The notes: generated by a model not told the origin, from the letters alone. Shown: positions 32,455 to 41,924, numbered from the stretch's first letter. The stretch is 52,496 bases of DNA from an archaeon GW2011_AR5 (GCA_000806115.1 JWKQ01000002.1:1-52496), one strand, 5' to 3'. Program-made: numbers and translations.

Positions 32455-34341
32455 ATGTTATTGCATGCCAAAGCGGTTTTGGCGATCGTTGTTTTCTCGT
32501 TTTTAGCGGTGCCAGTATTCTCCATCCGTGTCAGTGAAGTGATGCACAACCCCGACGGCTCTGATACAAACAGGGAATGGGTAGAGATATACAACAACGA
32601 CAGTGTTGAGCATAATCTGACAGGGTGGAAATTCAATTCTGGTGGCAGCGACCATACGCTAAATGTTCCGCCAGCCAACAACGGCACAGGCAGCATGGTG
32701 CTGGCGCCGGGCAGCTACCTGATCATATCTCAGGACGCCGCTTCATTCTTGTCAGATTATAACTTCACGGGCACGGTCATAGACAGCAGCTGGACAGGTC
32801 TGTCAAATTCCGGCAACGAGACAGTCTGGATAAAAAATTCCACCATAATATTCGACAACGTGACATATGCAACTGTGCCTGAGGGCAACACGTCATGCAT
32901 TGTCAATGAAACGTTTACCGCCTGTCTGCCGACACCCGGCGCAGCAAATTCGCAGAGCGGCACGGCTAACACGACTAATTCAACCAATTCAACAAATCCT
33001 GACGTCAGGATAGGCGTTTATATTTCAGCCGCTACGGTGAACGTTACGTACACTTCCCTGTTTCAGGTCAACATAGACAATAAAACCTGCGACTATATGG
33101 ACAATGTTACAGTCTCGTACAATATAACGCCTTCCTTTGCAGGCTCCTTTGTCCGCGAGCTCGCATGTTCTGCGAATTCGATTACAGGGAGCTGGACGCC
33201 AGTAGAGGCGGGAAACTATACGATATGTGGCGCGATTACAAATACTACTGCAAACGATACAAACAGCTCCAACAACGAGGCGTGTGCGAATGTGACAGTG
33301 ACGCAGAGAAGTTGCAATACAAGCATCTCCATAACATCCGAGCCGGTTGTAAATAGCAGCGCTTCATTCGAATATACCCTCGCCCTTTCCGACAGCTTCT
33401 GCAACGAAACGTCGGTGGACGTGGAATACTGGGTGGAAGACCTGTTCAGCTCCTACGTCAAAGCCAAGCTCAACACGACGCAGGAGTTCTCATGCAGCAA
33501 GTCTGTCAGTCGCCAGTGGACGCCTGATACGGTTACTGGAAGCGAAGGCTACAGGATAAAGGCCGTCCTAAGAAGCGCATGTGACATTAACGCAAGCGAC
33601 AACTCTGCGGAGAAGCTTATTGTTGTCCGCGGTTCTCAAAGCAGTTCTTCCGGCTTGTCCTCTGGCTCATCCTCCGGTTCATCGGGCGGCGGAGGCGGAG
33701 GTTCTGGCGGAGTTTCGGAATCAGTAACCAAGAAAAACACTGAGTTGCTGTCGTACCCCTACATGGTTTATGCTGGTGATTCGTTTGAAATTGTCGTGAA
33801 CGTTTCGATAAACAGGTCGTATTCAATTTACTCTTATGTCTACACCGGCAACACTCCCGTGTCCGAATGGGGTAGCAAGGCGTGGGATGCAAATAAAAAA
33901 GAGCTCAGCACAGGCGCCACAGTAGTCCTCCCGCTCAGGATTGAGAATGGAACACCGGCAGGTAACTATACCATGAAGGTGCGGGTAAAATCAGATAAGG
34001 AAGAAGATATAACAAGGCAGATAGAAATTCTGGAGCGCCCAAACATGTCAGTGGAGGAGGCAAACGGCACCATACAATTAACTGCCTGCTCTGGATGCGA
34101 GCTGCTTGTACTAGCCAAGGATTTCGAGTTCTCCGGCGGCAATTACACGCTTGACAAGCCCGGCGAGTACAGCGTGCTGCTGCTTAAGGATTCGGTGATA
34201 TTCTCGAAAAGCAAGTTTGTCATAGAGGCGCCGAAGCAAAATCCTGTAACGGGGAGAGCTGCGGTGAAAACGAAGGCTGCCGGGCTCGATAAGAGGCGTG
34301 TGTTCGTGCTTCAATTTATTTCGCGAATCAAGCTATTTTAA
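32455..34341 (+). CDS. Large exported lamin-tail-domain surface protein
   Basis: The 628-residue protein has a signal peptide (about 1-23), then a lamin-tail domain (about 24-155; RVSEVMHNPDGSDTNREWVEIYNN), two CARDB-like repeats of about 100 residues (about 180-385), a Ser/Gly linker with poly-Gly (about 395-425) and a beta domain. N-glycosylation sequons are abundant, as in archaeal cell-surface proteins. No C-terminal membrane segment is seen: it ends RRVFVLQFISRIKLF, where an anchor would be expected, so a frameshift near the end is possible. Confidence 0.78.
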   Translation: MLLHAKAVLAIVVFSFLAVPVFSIRVSEVMHNPDGSDTNREWVEIYNNDSVEHNLTGWKFNSGGSDHTLNVPPANNGTGSMVLAPGSYLIISQDAASFLSDYNFTGTVIDSSWTGLSNSGNETVWIKNSTIIFDNVTYATVPEGNTSCIVNETFTACLPTPGAANSQSGTANTTNSTNSTNPDVRIGVYISAATVNVTYTSLFQVNIDNKTCDYMDNVTVSYNITPSFAGSFVRELACSANSITGSWTPVEAGNYTICGAITNTTANDTNSSNNEACANVTVTQRSCNTSISITSEPVVNSSASFEYTLALSDSFCNETSVDVEYWVEDLFSSYVKAKLNTTQEFSCSKSVSRQWTPDTVTGSEGYRIKAVLRSACDINASDNSAEKLIVVRGSQSSSSGLSSGSSSGSSGGGGGGSGGVSESVTKKNTELLSYPYMVYAGDSFEIVVNVSINRSYSIYSYVYTGNTPVSEWGSKAWDANKKELSTGATVVLPLRIENGTPAGNYTMKVRVKSDKEEDITRQIEILERPNMSVEEANGTIQLTACSGCELLVLAKDFEFSGGNYTLDKPGEYSVLLLKDSVIFSKSKFVIEAPKQNPVTGRAAVKTKAAGLDKRRVFVLQFISRIKLF

Positions 34342-34363
34342 TTCTTCTGCCATCTTAGAACTA

Positions 34364-35050
34364 ATGTTCATAAAAAACGAGCCTGCGATGAAGGTCGGAA
34401 AGTACGTTGCAGTGGCAGACATACATATAGGGCTTACAAAAGACCTCTGGAAATCGGGCGTATCGCTGCCCAGCCAGGTGAAGAAGCTCGCTGAGCGGCT
34501 GAACAGGCTCAGGAAGCTGACGAAATCCGAAGGCTTAATCATAGTGGGCGACCTCAAGCATAAAACCGTAGGCATAAGCTATCAGGAGCGGATAGAAGTG
34601 CCCGAATTCCTAAAGCTTCTGAAGTTCAAGCGCATAATAATAGTCAAGGGAAACCATGACGGGTTCATAGAGAAGCTGGTGCGCGACAAAAGGGTATCTG
34701 TCAGGAAATCATTTTCAGTGGGCAAGTATGCATTCACTCACGGTCACAGAAACATCAAAACATCCAAAGAAATAATTGTAATAGGACACAACCATCTTTG
34801 CGTGAAGTTCCGCGACGACGTTGGCGCCACTTATAACGAGCCCGTCTGGGTTCGCGGAAAGTTAGGACAAGACGCCAAAGACGTCAAGACTATAATCATA
34901 ATGCCGGCATTCAACGAACTGTGCGGATATTTTTTAGTGAATAAAGGCAAGTTCAACGGACCTATAGCAGGCAAGCTCAAGGACCCGAAGATGTACCTCT
35001 TGGACGGCACTGACATCGGACGTGTGAGCGGGCTGAAAGTGAGGGAATAA
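34364..35050 (+). CDS. Lhr-associated metallophosphoesterase
   Basis: The 228-residue protein has VAVADIHIG, VGDLKH, VKGNHDG, FTHGHR and VIGHNH, the two-metal phosphoesterase set. It ends one base before the start of the Lhr-type helicase. A phosphoesterase next to Lhr is a recurrent archaeal and bacterial pairing, tied to DNA repair. An imperfect GACGC palindrome lies within the gene at 34871-34885, giving QDAKDV in frame. The longer frame from 34298 overlaps the preceding gene. Confidence 0.88.
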   Translation: MFIKNEPAMKVGKYVAVADIHIGLTKDLWKSGVSLPSQVKKLAERLNRLRKLTKSEGLIIVGDLKHKTVGISYQERIEVPEFLKLLKFKRIIIVKGNHDGFIEKLVRDKRVSVRKSFSVGKYAFTHGHRNIKTSKEIIVIGHNHLCVKFRDDVGATYNEPVWVRGKLGQDAKDVKTIIIMPAFNELCGYFLVNKGKFNGPIAGKLKDPKMYLLDGTDIGRVSGLKVRE

Positions 35051-35051
35051 A

Positions 35052-37829
35052 ATGGTATTCGGGATGTTTTCAGACAAGATGCAGGCGTTGATCGCCAGGA
35101 AAGGCTTCATCGAGCCCACGCTCCCCCAGAAACTCGGCATACCTGACATATACGCGGGAAAGAACGTGCTGATAATAGCGGCAACAGGCATAGGCAAGAC
35201 TGAGACTGCAATGCTGCCGCTATTGGATAAAATTCACACACAACAAAATAAACCGATTTCTCTCCTCTACATTACCCCGCTAAAGTCGCTCAACAGAGAC
35301 TTGATGGGGCGATTGTTCTGGTGGGCGGACAAACTAGACTTACAGATAGACGTAAGACACGGCGATACGTCACAGGCGGACAGGGCAGCTCAAAGGGAGA
35401 ATCCTCCTCATGCACTTATTGTCACTCCGGAAAGCCTCCAGGCAATAATGACGGGCAAGATATTCCGCGAGCATCTCAAGAACGTGAAGTATGTAGTAAT
35501 CGATGAAATTCACGAGCTCATAGAATCCAAGCGCGGCGTGCAGCTGTCGCTGGGCCTTGAGCGTTTGAGGCAGCTTGCAGGAAACTTCCAGCGCATCGGG
35601 CTGTCAGCCACCGTAGGCTCGCCCGAGATAGTCGCGGACTTCCTTGCTCCAGACACGAAAATAATTCGCGCCGAGTCTGCAAAGAAGTACAACATCCGCG
35701 TGGAGAACCCGAAGCCGACGCCGAAGGACCAGATTATCGCGGACGATTTGGTAATCGGCGTCAACACGACAGCCAGGCTTCGCCGCCTGTACGAGCTAAT
35801 CCAGAGCCACAAGAGCGTGATAGCTTTTACCAACACGCGCGAGACAGCTGAAGTTATCTCATCGCGGTTGAAGCGGCTGGACCGCGAGTTGAAGCAGGAA
35901 GTGCACCATGGCTCGCTGTCAAAGGAGGGCAGGATAAAGAGCGAGGTGGCATTCAAGGAACAGCGCCTTAAATCGCTTATTGCAACAAGTTCGCTGGAAC
36001 TGGGCATAGACATCGGCTCGATTGACCTTGTCGTGCAGTACCTCTCGCCGCGCCAGGCAACGCGCCTCATACAGCGCGTAGGGCGCGCAGGCCATCGGAT
36101 AGACGAGGTAAGCAAAGGTATAGTGCTTTCGGGCGAGGAGGACATATTCGAGTCGTGCGTAGTTGCAAACCACGCTTCCAACCGAAGGCTTGATAAAATC
36201 CGCACGCATGACATGGCACTTGACGTTTTGTCGGGACAGATACTTGGCATGTGCCTTGACGAATACGAGGTGACGCCTGAAAAGGTGTTCGAGATAACGA
36301 AAGGTTCGTACATGTTCCGCGATATAACAAGGGAACAGATTGATATCCTGATTAAGTTCATGGCAGACCTGCGCCTTGTCTGGATGAATCCTACGCCTGA
36401 AGGCAGCTATACAATCAAGCGCCGCAGGAAAACCTGGACGTCATACTTCGAGAATCTTTCCACAATACCGGCTGCAGTGAAGTTCCGCGTCATATCTGTC
36501 ATTGAAAATGAACCGATCGGCAGCCTTGACGAGGCGTTTGTCGCCGAACACGGACAGTCCGGCAACAAGTTCATCTGCGCCGGGCGGGCGTGGAAAATCA
36601 TACAGGTGGACGGTCCGAAGGTGATTGTCGAGCCTGTTGACGACATAGAGTCAGCCATACCTTCGTGGGAGGGCGAGCTGATACCTGTGTCCTTCGACGT
36701 CGCTCAGGAAGTCGGGAAGCTGCGCAAGCTTGCAGCGACAGGGAATGTTGCGAAGATACGCGAATTCTACAACACGGACGCGGAATCGGCAAAGGAGATG
36801 GCAAGCACGATGAAGCAGCATATGCCTTTCCCGATACCCGATAACAAGAATGTACTTATCGAGAACTACAAGGATTTCATAATCATCCACACGTGCGCCG
36901 GCTCGCTTGTCAACGACACGCTTGGCAGGTATCTTGCAGCGATTATAACCAATGAGACAGGGGTGGCGGTGAACATGAAGAACGACCCATACAGAATAAT
37001 ATTGCAGACGGTTGTCGACATGAACCGTGTCAAGGACATGCTGGAAGAGGCGGAAGACATAAAAACCGTGCTTACCGGTGCGATTGAACGTTCCTCTATG
37101 TTCAAGTGGCGCTTCCTGCACGTGGCAAGGCGGTTCGGCGTGATCTCGCGCGAGGCAAAATTCGACAAGATTAACATGAATAAGATAGTAACAAGCTACG
37201 CGAAGACGCCAATTTATGAGGAAACCCTGCGCGAGCTTTTCCTTGAGAAGATGAACCTGGAAAACGCGGCGCTGTTCATTGAAAGTGTCAGGAAAGGCGA
37301 GGCAAAGCTTCACATCAAGCCTGGCCTCAGTTATCTCGGTGAAATAGGCTTGAGTCACCAGTTCAAGGAAGTGATGAAGCCCAGGATGCCGGAGAAGGAG
37401 ATACTCAACGCATTTAGAAAAAGGCTTCTTATGACGAGAGTCAGGCTTCTTTGCACGAACTGCGGCGACTACAACCTCATCACGAAGGTGAAGGATGTGG
37501 AGGAGCAGCCTGCCTGCCCGAAATGCCACTCGCGCCTCATAGCGGTGATAAGCAAGCGGAAGATAAGCGCAGGCGAAGTGGTGAAGAAGCGCTCGAAGAA
37601 GAAGCCGCTGACAGAGGAGGAGCAGAAAGAATTGCAAAATGTCCGCCGCTCGGCGGATTTGGTGATGATATACGGAAAGCGCGCAGCAGAGGTTTTGGCA
37701 GGCCACGGCATAGGTCCCCAGACGGCAGCGAGAATCTTGTCAATGCTGCACACGGACAAGGAGAAGTTCTACAAGGACATTCTAGCGGCGGAAAAACAGT
37801 TCGCTAAGACTCGCATTTATTGGAAATGA
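35052..37829 (+). CDS. lhr: Lhr-type DEAD/DEAH-box helicase
   Basis: The 925-residue protein has the helicase motifs ATGIGKTET (I), TPLKSL (Ia), TPESL, VIDEIHEL (DEIH), LSATVGS, IAFTNTRETAE, TSSLELGIDIGSIDLV and QRVGRAGH in order, then the Lhr core winged-helix and beta-barrel domains. The C-terminus has a zinc finger CTNCGDYN...CPKCH and a final helix-hairpin-helix (GHGIGPQTAARIL). Lhr is a 3'-5' helicase in DNA repair. It is longer than the minimal Lhr-Core owing to the zinc finger and HhH. Confidence 0.93.
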   Translation: MVFGMFSDKMQALIARKGFIEPTLPQKLGIPDIYAGKNVLIIAATGIGKTETAMLPLLDKIHTQQNKPISLLYITPLKSLNRDLMGRLFWWADKLDLQIDVRHGDTSQADRAAQRENPPHALIVTPESLQAIMTGKIFREHLKNVKYVVIDEIHELIESKRGVQLSLGLERLRQLAGNFQRIGLSATVGSPEIVADFLAPDTKIIRAESAKKYNIRVENPKPTPKDQIIADDLVIGVNTTARLRRLYELIQSHKSVIAFTNTRETAEVISSRLKRLDRELKQEVHHGSLSKEGRIKSEVAFKEQRLKSLIATSSLELGIDIGSIDLVVQYLSPRQATRLIQRVGRAGHRIDEVSKGIVLSGEEDIFESCVVANHASNRRLDKIRTHDMALDVLSGQILGMCLDEYEVTPEKVFEITKGSYMFRDITREQIDILIKFMADLRLVWMNPTPEGSYTIKRRRKTWTSYFENLSTIPAAVKFRVISVIENEPIGSLDEAFVAEHGQSGNKFICAGRAWKIIQVDGPKVIVEPVDDIESAIPSWEGELIPVSFDVAQEVGKLRKLAATGNVAKIREFYNTDAESAKEMASTMKQHMPFPIPDNKNVLIENYKDFIIIHTCAGSLVNDTLGRYLAAIITNETGVAVNMKNDPYRIILQTVVDMNRVKDMLEEAEDIKTVLTGAIERSSMFKWRFLHVARRFGVISREAKFDKINMNKIVTSYAKTPIYEETLRELFLEKMNLENAALFIESVRKGEAKLHIKPGLSYLGEIGLSHQFKEVMKPRMPEKEILNAFRKRLLMTRVRLLCTNCGDYNLITKVKDVEEQPACPKCHSRLIAVISKRKISAGEVVKKRSKKKPLTEEEQKELQNVRRSADLVMIYGKRAAEVLAGHGIGPQTAARILSMLHTDKEKFYKDILAAEKQFAKTRIYWK

Positions 37830-38561
37830 TTAGAGAAGCGCTGCAAAGTATGCGCGTAGTGCATCTGGATTTTCCAAATATTTGCTGCTAACAACAACAT
37901 AATCGACACAATCTTTCAATTCTGCCAAGTCTCCGAGTTTTGTGACTCTGCTCTGTGAACCGGCATCTTTCGGGTCAATTCTTATTCCGGTAACAAGCTT
38001 CTTCAATGGCAATCCTCTTACTCGTTCATTGCGTAGCCGTTCTGCCTCTAGGACAATGGCATGACATCCAGCATTAGCCGCCTGACTGCCAAGGTTAAAA
38101 ATTACATCATCCATATTTTCTCCATTATACATTTGGCGGGCTTCGGACTCCGGAATCTTTGTATGTGCTGTGAATGCTATAACATCCATGGCATATTCTT
38201 GTGCAGCCCTGACATATTCACGTAAAATTTTAGCACCAAGACCGGCAGAAACTGTGACATATCTAATTGGCAATCTCAATCCAGGATTAACTGTGCTCAT
38301 TCTGGACAGTATCCTAGAACCAGTGTCTGCTCCGTGAGCGATTTTCATGTCGGCAAAAATATCGTAACCATTAGCAGGAAAATCCATGAAATCCAGATCC
38401 ACCTCGCCTGTGAATAAATCCTGATTTAGTTTCACGCCTAATTTTCCGTCTAAAGCCCTGCCGAATTCTCCTCTCAGTACTCTTCCTGCCTCAAGACCTG
38501 TATCTATTGCACGACGACTGTTGGCATAGTCCAGCGAAAAGAAATATTTTTCTACCATCAA
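37830..38561 (-). CDS. PyrF-like (orotidine phosphate decarboxylase superfamily) protein
   Basis: The 243-residue protein follows the OMP decarboxylase fold: FSLDYANSRRAID, GVKLNQDLF, FADMKIAHGAD, TAHTKIPESEARQMY, HAIVLEAERLRNERV, VTGIRIDPKDAGSQSRV. The D-x-K is present, but the following catalytic D is H (DMKIAH). The phosphate-binding VGR is VSS. So the active site and phosphate grip are altered and ordinary decarboxylation is unlikely. It is the last of a three-gene run with a PyrE-like and an HD protein. Confidence 0.72.
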   Translation of the reverse strand: MMVEKYFFSLDYANSRRAIDTGLEAGRVLRGEFGRALDGKLGVKLNQDLFTGEVDLDFMDFPANGYDIFADMKIAHGADTGSRILSRMSTVNPGLRLPIRYVTVSAGLGAKILREYVRAAQEYAMDVIAFTAHTKIPESEARQMYNGENMDDVIFNLGSQAANAGCHAIVLEAERLRNERVRGLPLKKLVTGIRIDPKDAGSQSRVTKLGDLAELKDCVDYVVVSSKYLENPDALRAYFAALL

Positions 38562-38589
38562 ATCACTTTCTCTAGCATGTCAGAAATCC

Positions 38590-39087
38590 TTATAAAAGAA
38601 CTGCTTGTGACAGTCTGACTATATTCAAATCTTCCCCATAATTACTTATTACGTCAGCTCTTAGCTGTCTTAGATATTCTCTATATATTGCAACTCGTTC
38701 TGGCGGCGCCCAAACTACATCGAGAAGATTGTTAGTCTTATCATACAGCTTAAAGAGTCTTATCTCGGGCGGTCTTCCCCATATCTGCGCCCTTTCAATA
38801 TCAGATCCGCCTGGCACGGAAGCACCTTCAAACGTCATCCCGTCAATCCATTCTAAAACTCTTGGGGGCAAGTCCTGTGGAAGTTTAATCTCCGTATCTT
38901 CCTTGACATCGTGATATAGAAGAACGAGCGCGCCGTCGTTTCTAAAGTCCTGAGGCAGTGCTGTCTCGGTCAATATAGTCGTTGCGCACCAAATCGGATG
39001 AATTGAATAAGGCGTTCTGTTGTCCCATCTTCTTGTCTGGCCTGTGTGGGCGTGGATGGCGTATGCAACATGCTCTCCGAAATTCAT
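38590..39087 (-). CDS. HD-domain hydrolase, SpoT/MESH1-like
   Basis: The 165-residue protein has the HD metal-ligand pattern of SpoT/MESH1 hydrolases: AYAIHAHTGQTRRWDN, PYSIHPIWCAT, LLYHDVKEDT and LFKLYDKTNNLLD. MESH1-type enzymes hydrolyse (p)ppGpp or NADPH phosphates. ATG 39087 avoids a 55-base overlap with the gene upstream. It lies between PyrE-like and PyrF-like genes and probably acts on a nucleotide from that set. Confidence 0.75.
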   Translation of the reverse strand: MNFGEHVAYAIHAHTGQTRRWDNRTPYSIHPIWCATTILTETALPQDFRNDGALVLLYHDVKEDTEIKLPQDLPPRVLEWIDGMTFEGASVPGGSDIERAQIWGRPPEIRLFKLYDKTNNLLDVVWAPPERVAIYREYLRQLRADVISNYGEDLNIVRLSQAVLL

Positions 39088-39092
39088 AAAAA

Positions 39093-40067
39093 TCAGCGTC
39101 CTGACAAACGTCTCAAATCTGGCAGGACTTGCCTTGTGAAATCCCAAGGTTGGGCAAGCCAGCTAAGACCTGTACTTTCTTGCGAGTCGCTTATGTAGCC
39201 AAGATTTCTAGCTTCTTGGATAAAAGTCTTTCCGTTGACGGCATACAGTCCATCAACGCCAAGTCTTTCAAGTCTTGTGACTCCGGCAGGATGAAGGTAA
39301 TCAAAAACACACATCTCTACTATCCTGACGCCATTCTCAGGATTGTAGCCGTGTTGAGTATAATGAAGCGTCGCATTCCTCGTAGTTTCAGCAACTGTCC
39401 TAAGCTCCTCAAAGCAGAGAACTGCGCCTGTTTCTTCCGGTGTAGGAACTAGGCCCTCAACGCCGTCAACAAATGCCGCATCTCTTTTGACTGCATCTAT
39501 TGGCTTTCTTATGTCTCTCGTGTAAGGCGTAGCTGGCCATACAGGATATGATGTCAAAATATTCCGAAGTTGCCTCCCTGTCTCGTCGCCTATGAAGGCG
39601 CCGCCTGTCATATTAGGCGCTGAAACCACATATCCATGTTCTTTTGAAAGTGGATCATCATCTAAATAATCGCGCACAATGAACGCCATTTGTCTTCCGA
39701 ATAAGATTCTTGTAGGCACATGAGTAAGCAAGCCTTTGACTCTAAGATAACAAGGTCCAACATGCCTGTCTATTTTCAAATCTCGCAGACCCTCATAAAC
39801 GTCGTCCGGCATCAAGCCTTCGACATGCATTGTATCTGCCTGTCCAGAATATTTGAAAGTTCCGACCTCAGAAATTTTTGGGAAGTCTCTGACTTCGACC
39901 AATTTTGTTCCGGCACGATCTGTTACGCCAAAAAGCATATGTGCAAGAACTTGTGCAGTTTCTTCCCGTGTCAAAGGTTCTTCCATGCCTTTCTGCGCCA
40001 ATGGGCTAGAAAGAACGTCATCAACTATCTTGATTGCTTCGGAGCCGAGAGCTTTCTTAGAACTCAT
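39093..40067 (-). CDS. PyrE-like (orotate phosphoribosyltransferase) protein
   Basis: The 324-residue protein resembles OPRT: GTFKYSGQADTMHVEGLMPDDV in place of the OPRT N-terminal signature, YVVSAPNMTGGAFIGDETGRQL, then VLCFEELRTVAETTRNATLHY where the PRPP-binding VEDVxTTGxS should be, and LERLGVDGLYAVNGKTFIQEARNLGYI at the end. The PRPP loop is much changed, with EELRTVAET in place of EDVxTTGGS. It is about 110 residues longer than usual OPRT. It heads the trio with HD and PyrF-like genes. By eye the trio is more AT-rich than its neighbours. Confidence 0.65.
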   Translation of the reverse strand: MSSKKALGSEAIKIVDDVLSSPLAQKGMEEPLTREETAQVLAHMLFGVTDRAGTKLVEVRDFPKISEVGTFKYSGQADTMHVEGLMPDDVYEGLRDLKIDRHVGPCYLRVKGLLTHVPTRILFGRQMAFIVRDYLDDDPLSKEHGYVVSAPNMTGGAFIGDETGRQLRNILTSYPVWPATPYTRDIRKPIDAVKRDAAFVDGVEGLVPTPEETGAVLCFEELRTVAETTRNATLHYTQHGYNPENGVRIVEMCVFDYLHPAGVTRLERLGVDGLYAVNGKTFIQEARNLGYISDSQESTGLSWLAQPWDFTRQVLPDLRRLSGR

Positions 40068-40175
40068 ATACTAAATTCTTATTGCACAAAAATATAAGCC
40101 TGACACCCATTACGCCGAGTTTACAAAGAAATCACATCAAATAGCTTATTTAATCTTGCCATCGAAGTTATCCTA

Positions 40176-41084
40176 ATGAACGACGAAGTGCTGGAGAAGT
40201 ACATAAAAGCAGGCAAGATAGCGGCGGAAGTCCGGGAAGCGAGCGCAAAGCTCGCGAAGGTTGGCATGCCGTTGCTGGAGCTTGCCGAGACTGTTGAGTC
40301 AATGGTTCGCGAGCGTGGAGCCGAGCCTGCGTTTCCTGTTAATTTGTCGCTTAATGAGTTCGCTGCGCATTACACGCCGCAGCACAACGACGAAACTAAA
40401 ATCAGCGAAGGCGATGTGCTTAAGATTGACGTTGGCGCCCATATCGACGGCTACATTGCTGATACTGCCATAACAGTTGACTTTGGAAATCATGCCGCTT
40501 TGCTTAAGGCGACGAAGGACGCGCTCGCTGCGGCTGTAGGCGTTGTGAAGATCGGCGCGGCGATTGGAGACATATCAAGGGCAATAGACGAAACAATCCG
40601 CGCCTCTGGTTTTGTGCCTGTCGAGAACCTCACGGGGCACGGGCTGGACCAGTACGTAGAGCACAAGGAGCCGAGCATACCGAACATATCGCTCAGGAAC
40701 GATACAAAGCTTACGGAGGATCAGGTCATAGCAATAGAGCCTTTCGCTACAGGCGGCGCAGGACATGTAAAGGACTCGCCTGAGGTGATGATTTTCTCTT
40801 TCTCTGCAGACAAGCCCGTGAGAGGCGTGGACGCAAAGAAGATTGTGTCTTTTGTCCAGCGGTACAACGGACTGCCCTTCGCGGAGAGATGGCTGATGAC
40901 CGAGCAGGCGCAAAACGCCGGCGTGCCGAATTCGCTGTTCAAGGTGCGCCTGGCGTTGAGGGAGCTTGTGCAGCGGGGCGTGCTATACAGCTATCCAGTG
41001 CTGCGCGAGGCAAAAGCCGGAATGGTGAGCCAGGCGGAGCACACGGTTATCGTGCGCGACGAGCCGATTATAATTACGAAGTAG
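40176..41084 (+). CDS. map: Methionine aminopeptidase, type II
   Basis: The 302-residue protein has the metal ligands in order: KIDVGAHIDGYIADTA (two Asp), GHGLDQY (His), VIAIEPFA (Glu) and SQAEHTV (Glu). The type II insert of about 60 residues lies between the His and C-terminal regions. It removes N-terminal methionine. A TATA-like TTATTTAATC lies about 25 bases upstream of the ATG, suggesting a leaderless transcript. Confidence 0.96.
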   Translation: MNDEVLEKYIKAGKIAAEVREASAKLAKVGMPLLELAETVESMVRERGAEPAFPVNLSLNEFAAHYTPQHNDETKISEGDVLKIDVGAHIDGYIADTAITVDFGNHAALLKATKDALAAAVGVVKIGAAIGDISRAIDETIRASGFVPVENLTGHGLDQYVEHKEPSIPNISLRNDTKLTEDQVIAIEPFATGGAGHVKDSPEVMIFSFSADKPVRGVDAKKIVSFVQRYNGLPFAERWLMTEQAQNAGVPNSLFKVRLALRELVQRGVLYSYPVLREAKAGMVSQAEHTVIVRDEPIIITK

Positions 41085-41288
41085 CTATTCAAGCGATACG
41101 TCATGGCTTGGATGAAATTCAGGGCTGGAAATCAGAAAATATCTTAATTTTCCAGAAATGTCATAAGGCGTATTCTTAGGGATAAAGACCAAGTCGTTCT
41201 TTGATACGGAAGTACTCTTCCCGTCAATGATGAACTTGCCGGTTCCTGAAACTATGGCGCTTCTTGCTTGGCAGCTTTGAAGACTTGA
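41085..41288 (-). pseudogene. Cupin-domain remnant, 5' truncated
   Basis: The minus strand between MetAP and the amidotransferase gene has an open frame without a start codon. Its product reads SAIVSGTGKFIIDG, NDLVFIPKNTPYDISG and ends in SHDVSLE, the C-terminal half of a cupin (the IDG and GDxVxIP-like elements). The first half, including the HxH ligands, is missing; a stop at 41289 closes it upstream, and a short frame in a different phase starting MIIKSSK is nearby. It is a broken gene. The remaining stretch to 41393 has no gene. Confidence 0.6.
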
Positions 41289-41393
41289 TTATCATTAATC
41301 TCATCTTGCGCCTTGGCGAATAAAAAGTTTTTATAGAAGAACTGTCGGTTTTCGTCATTTCATGCTTATAAACTTTGTCTGCTTATTTCAATT

Positions 41394-41924
41394 ATGCTTC
41401 AGATTATCGACAACGGAAAGGGAGCCGAACAGATAGCCCGTCTTGTGCGAGGGCAAAAGGTTGTTGTAAAGCCCGAGAAGGCCGACATGACGTCTTCCGC
41501 CTTCATTCTCAGCGACGGCGACATGAAAAACCAGAAGCACAACGAGAAAATCATCAAGGGCACTGACAAGCCGCTTCTCGCCATCGGTGCAGCCTCAATA
41601 TTTCTGGTCGGGGCTTACGGCGCAAAAGCCACCAAGGGAAAACCGGAGAAGCAGGTCCGCGTCAAGATCGACCACCCCTGTTCGCTGACTCTGGACATGA
41701 AGAAGATGTTCGTGGCATTCAGCAACTGCGACGGGGTTATAGACGAGCTGCCCGAGAACTTCGAGGTGTTCGCGTCATCGAAATACCCGGAGATTATAGG
41801 AGAGGTAGAGAAACCGTTCTTTGGAGTGCACTTCAACCCGGAAATGGGCGCGGACGGCATAAAGATAATCGATAATTTTGTTAAGTTCGTTGAAATATGG
41901 GAAAAGTACCACAGGGGAAAGTAA
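41394..41924 (+). CDS. Degenerate GuaA-type glutamine amidotransferase
   Basis: The 176-residue protein aligns with the archaeal GMP synthase glutaminase subunit (GuaAa): IIDNG at the start, FILSDGD, PLLAIGAASIFLVGAYG, and GVHFNPEMGADGIKIIDNFVKF at the end. The nucleophile Cys of GICLGHQ is Gly65 and the catalytic His of QFHPE is Asn148; only the Glu (E150) stays. It is therefore unlikely to hydrolyse glutamine. Length is normal for the family. It is followed directly by a 62-residue protein. Confidence 0.82.
   Translation: MLQIIDNGKGAEQIARLVRGQKVVVKPEKADMTSSAFILSDGDMKNQKHNEKIIKGTDKPLLAIGAASIFLVGAYGAKATKGKPEKQVRVKIDHPCSLTLDMKKMFVAFSNCDGVIDELPENFEVFASSKYPEIIGEVEKPFFGVHFNPEMGADGIKIIDNFVKFVEIWEKYHRGK

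Noticed and set aside
34871-34885. In-gene palindrome GACGCCAAAGACGTC as a certain mobile repeat copy
   Set aside because: It is imperfect and the encoded segment may simply be native protein, so it is mentioned only as a possible copy.
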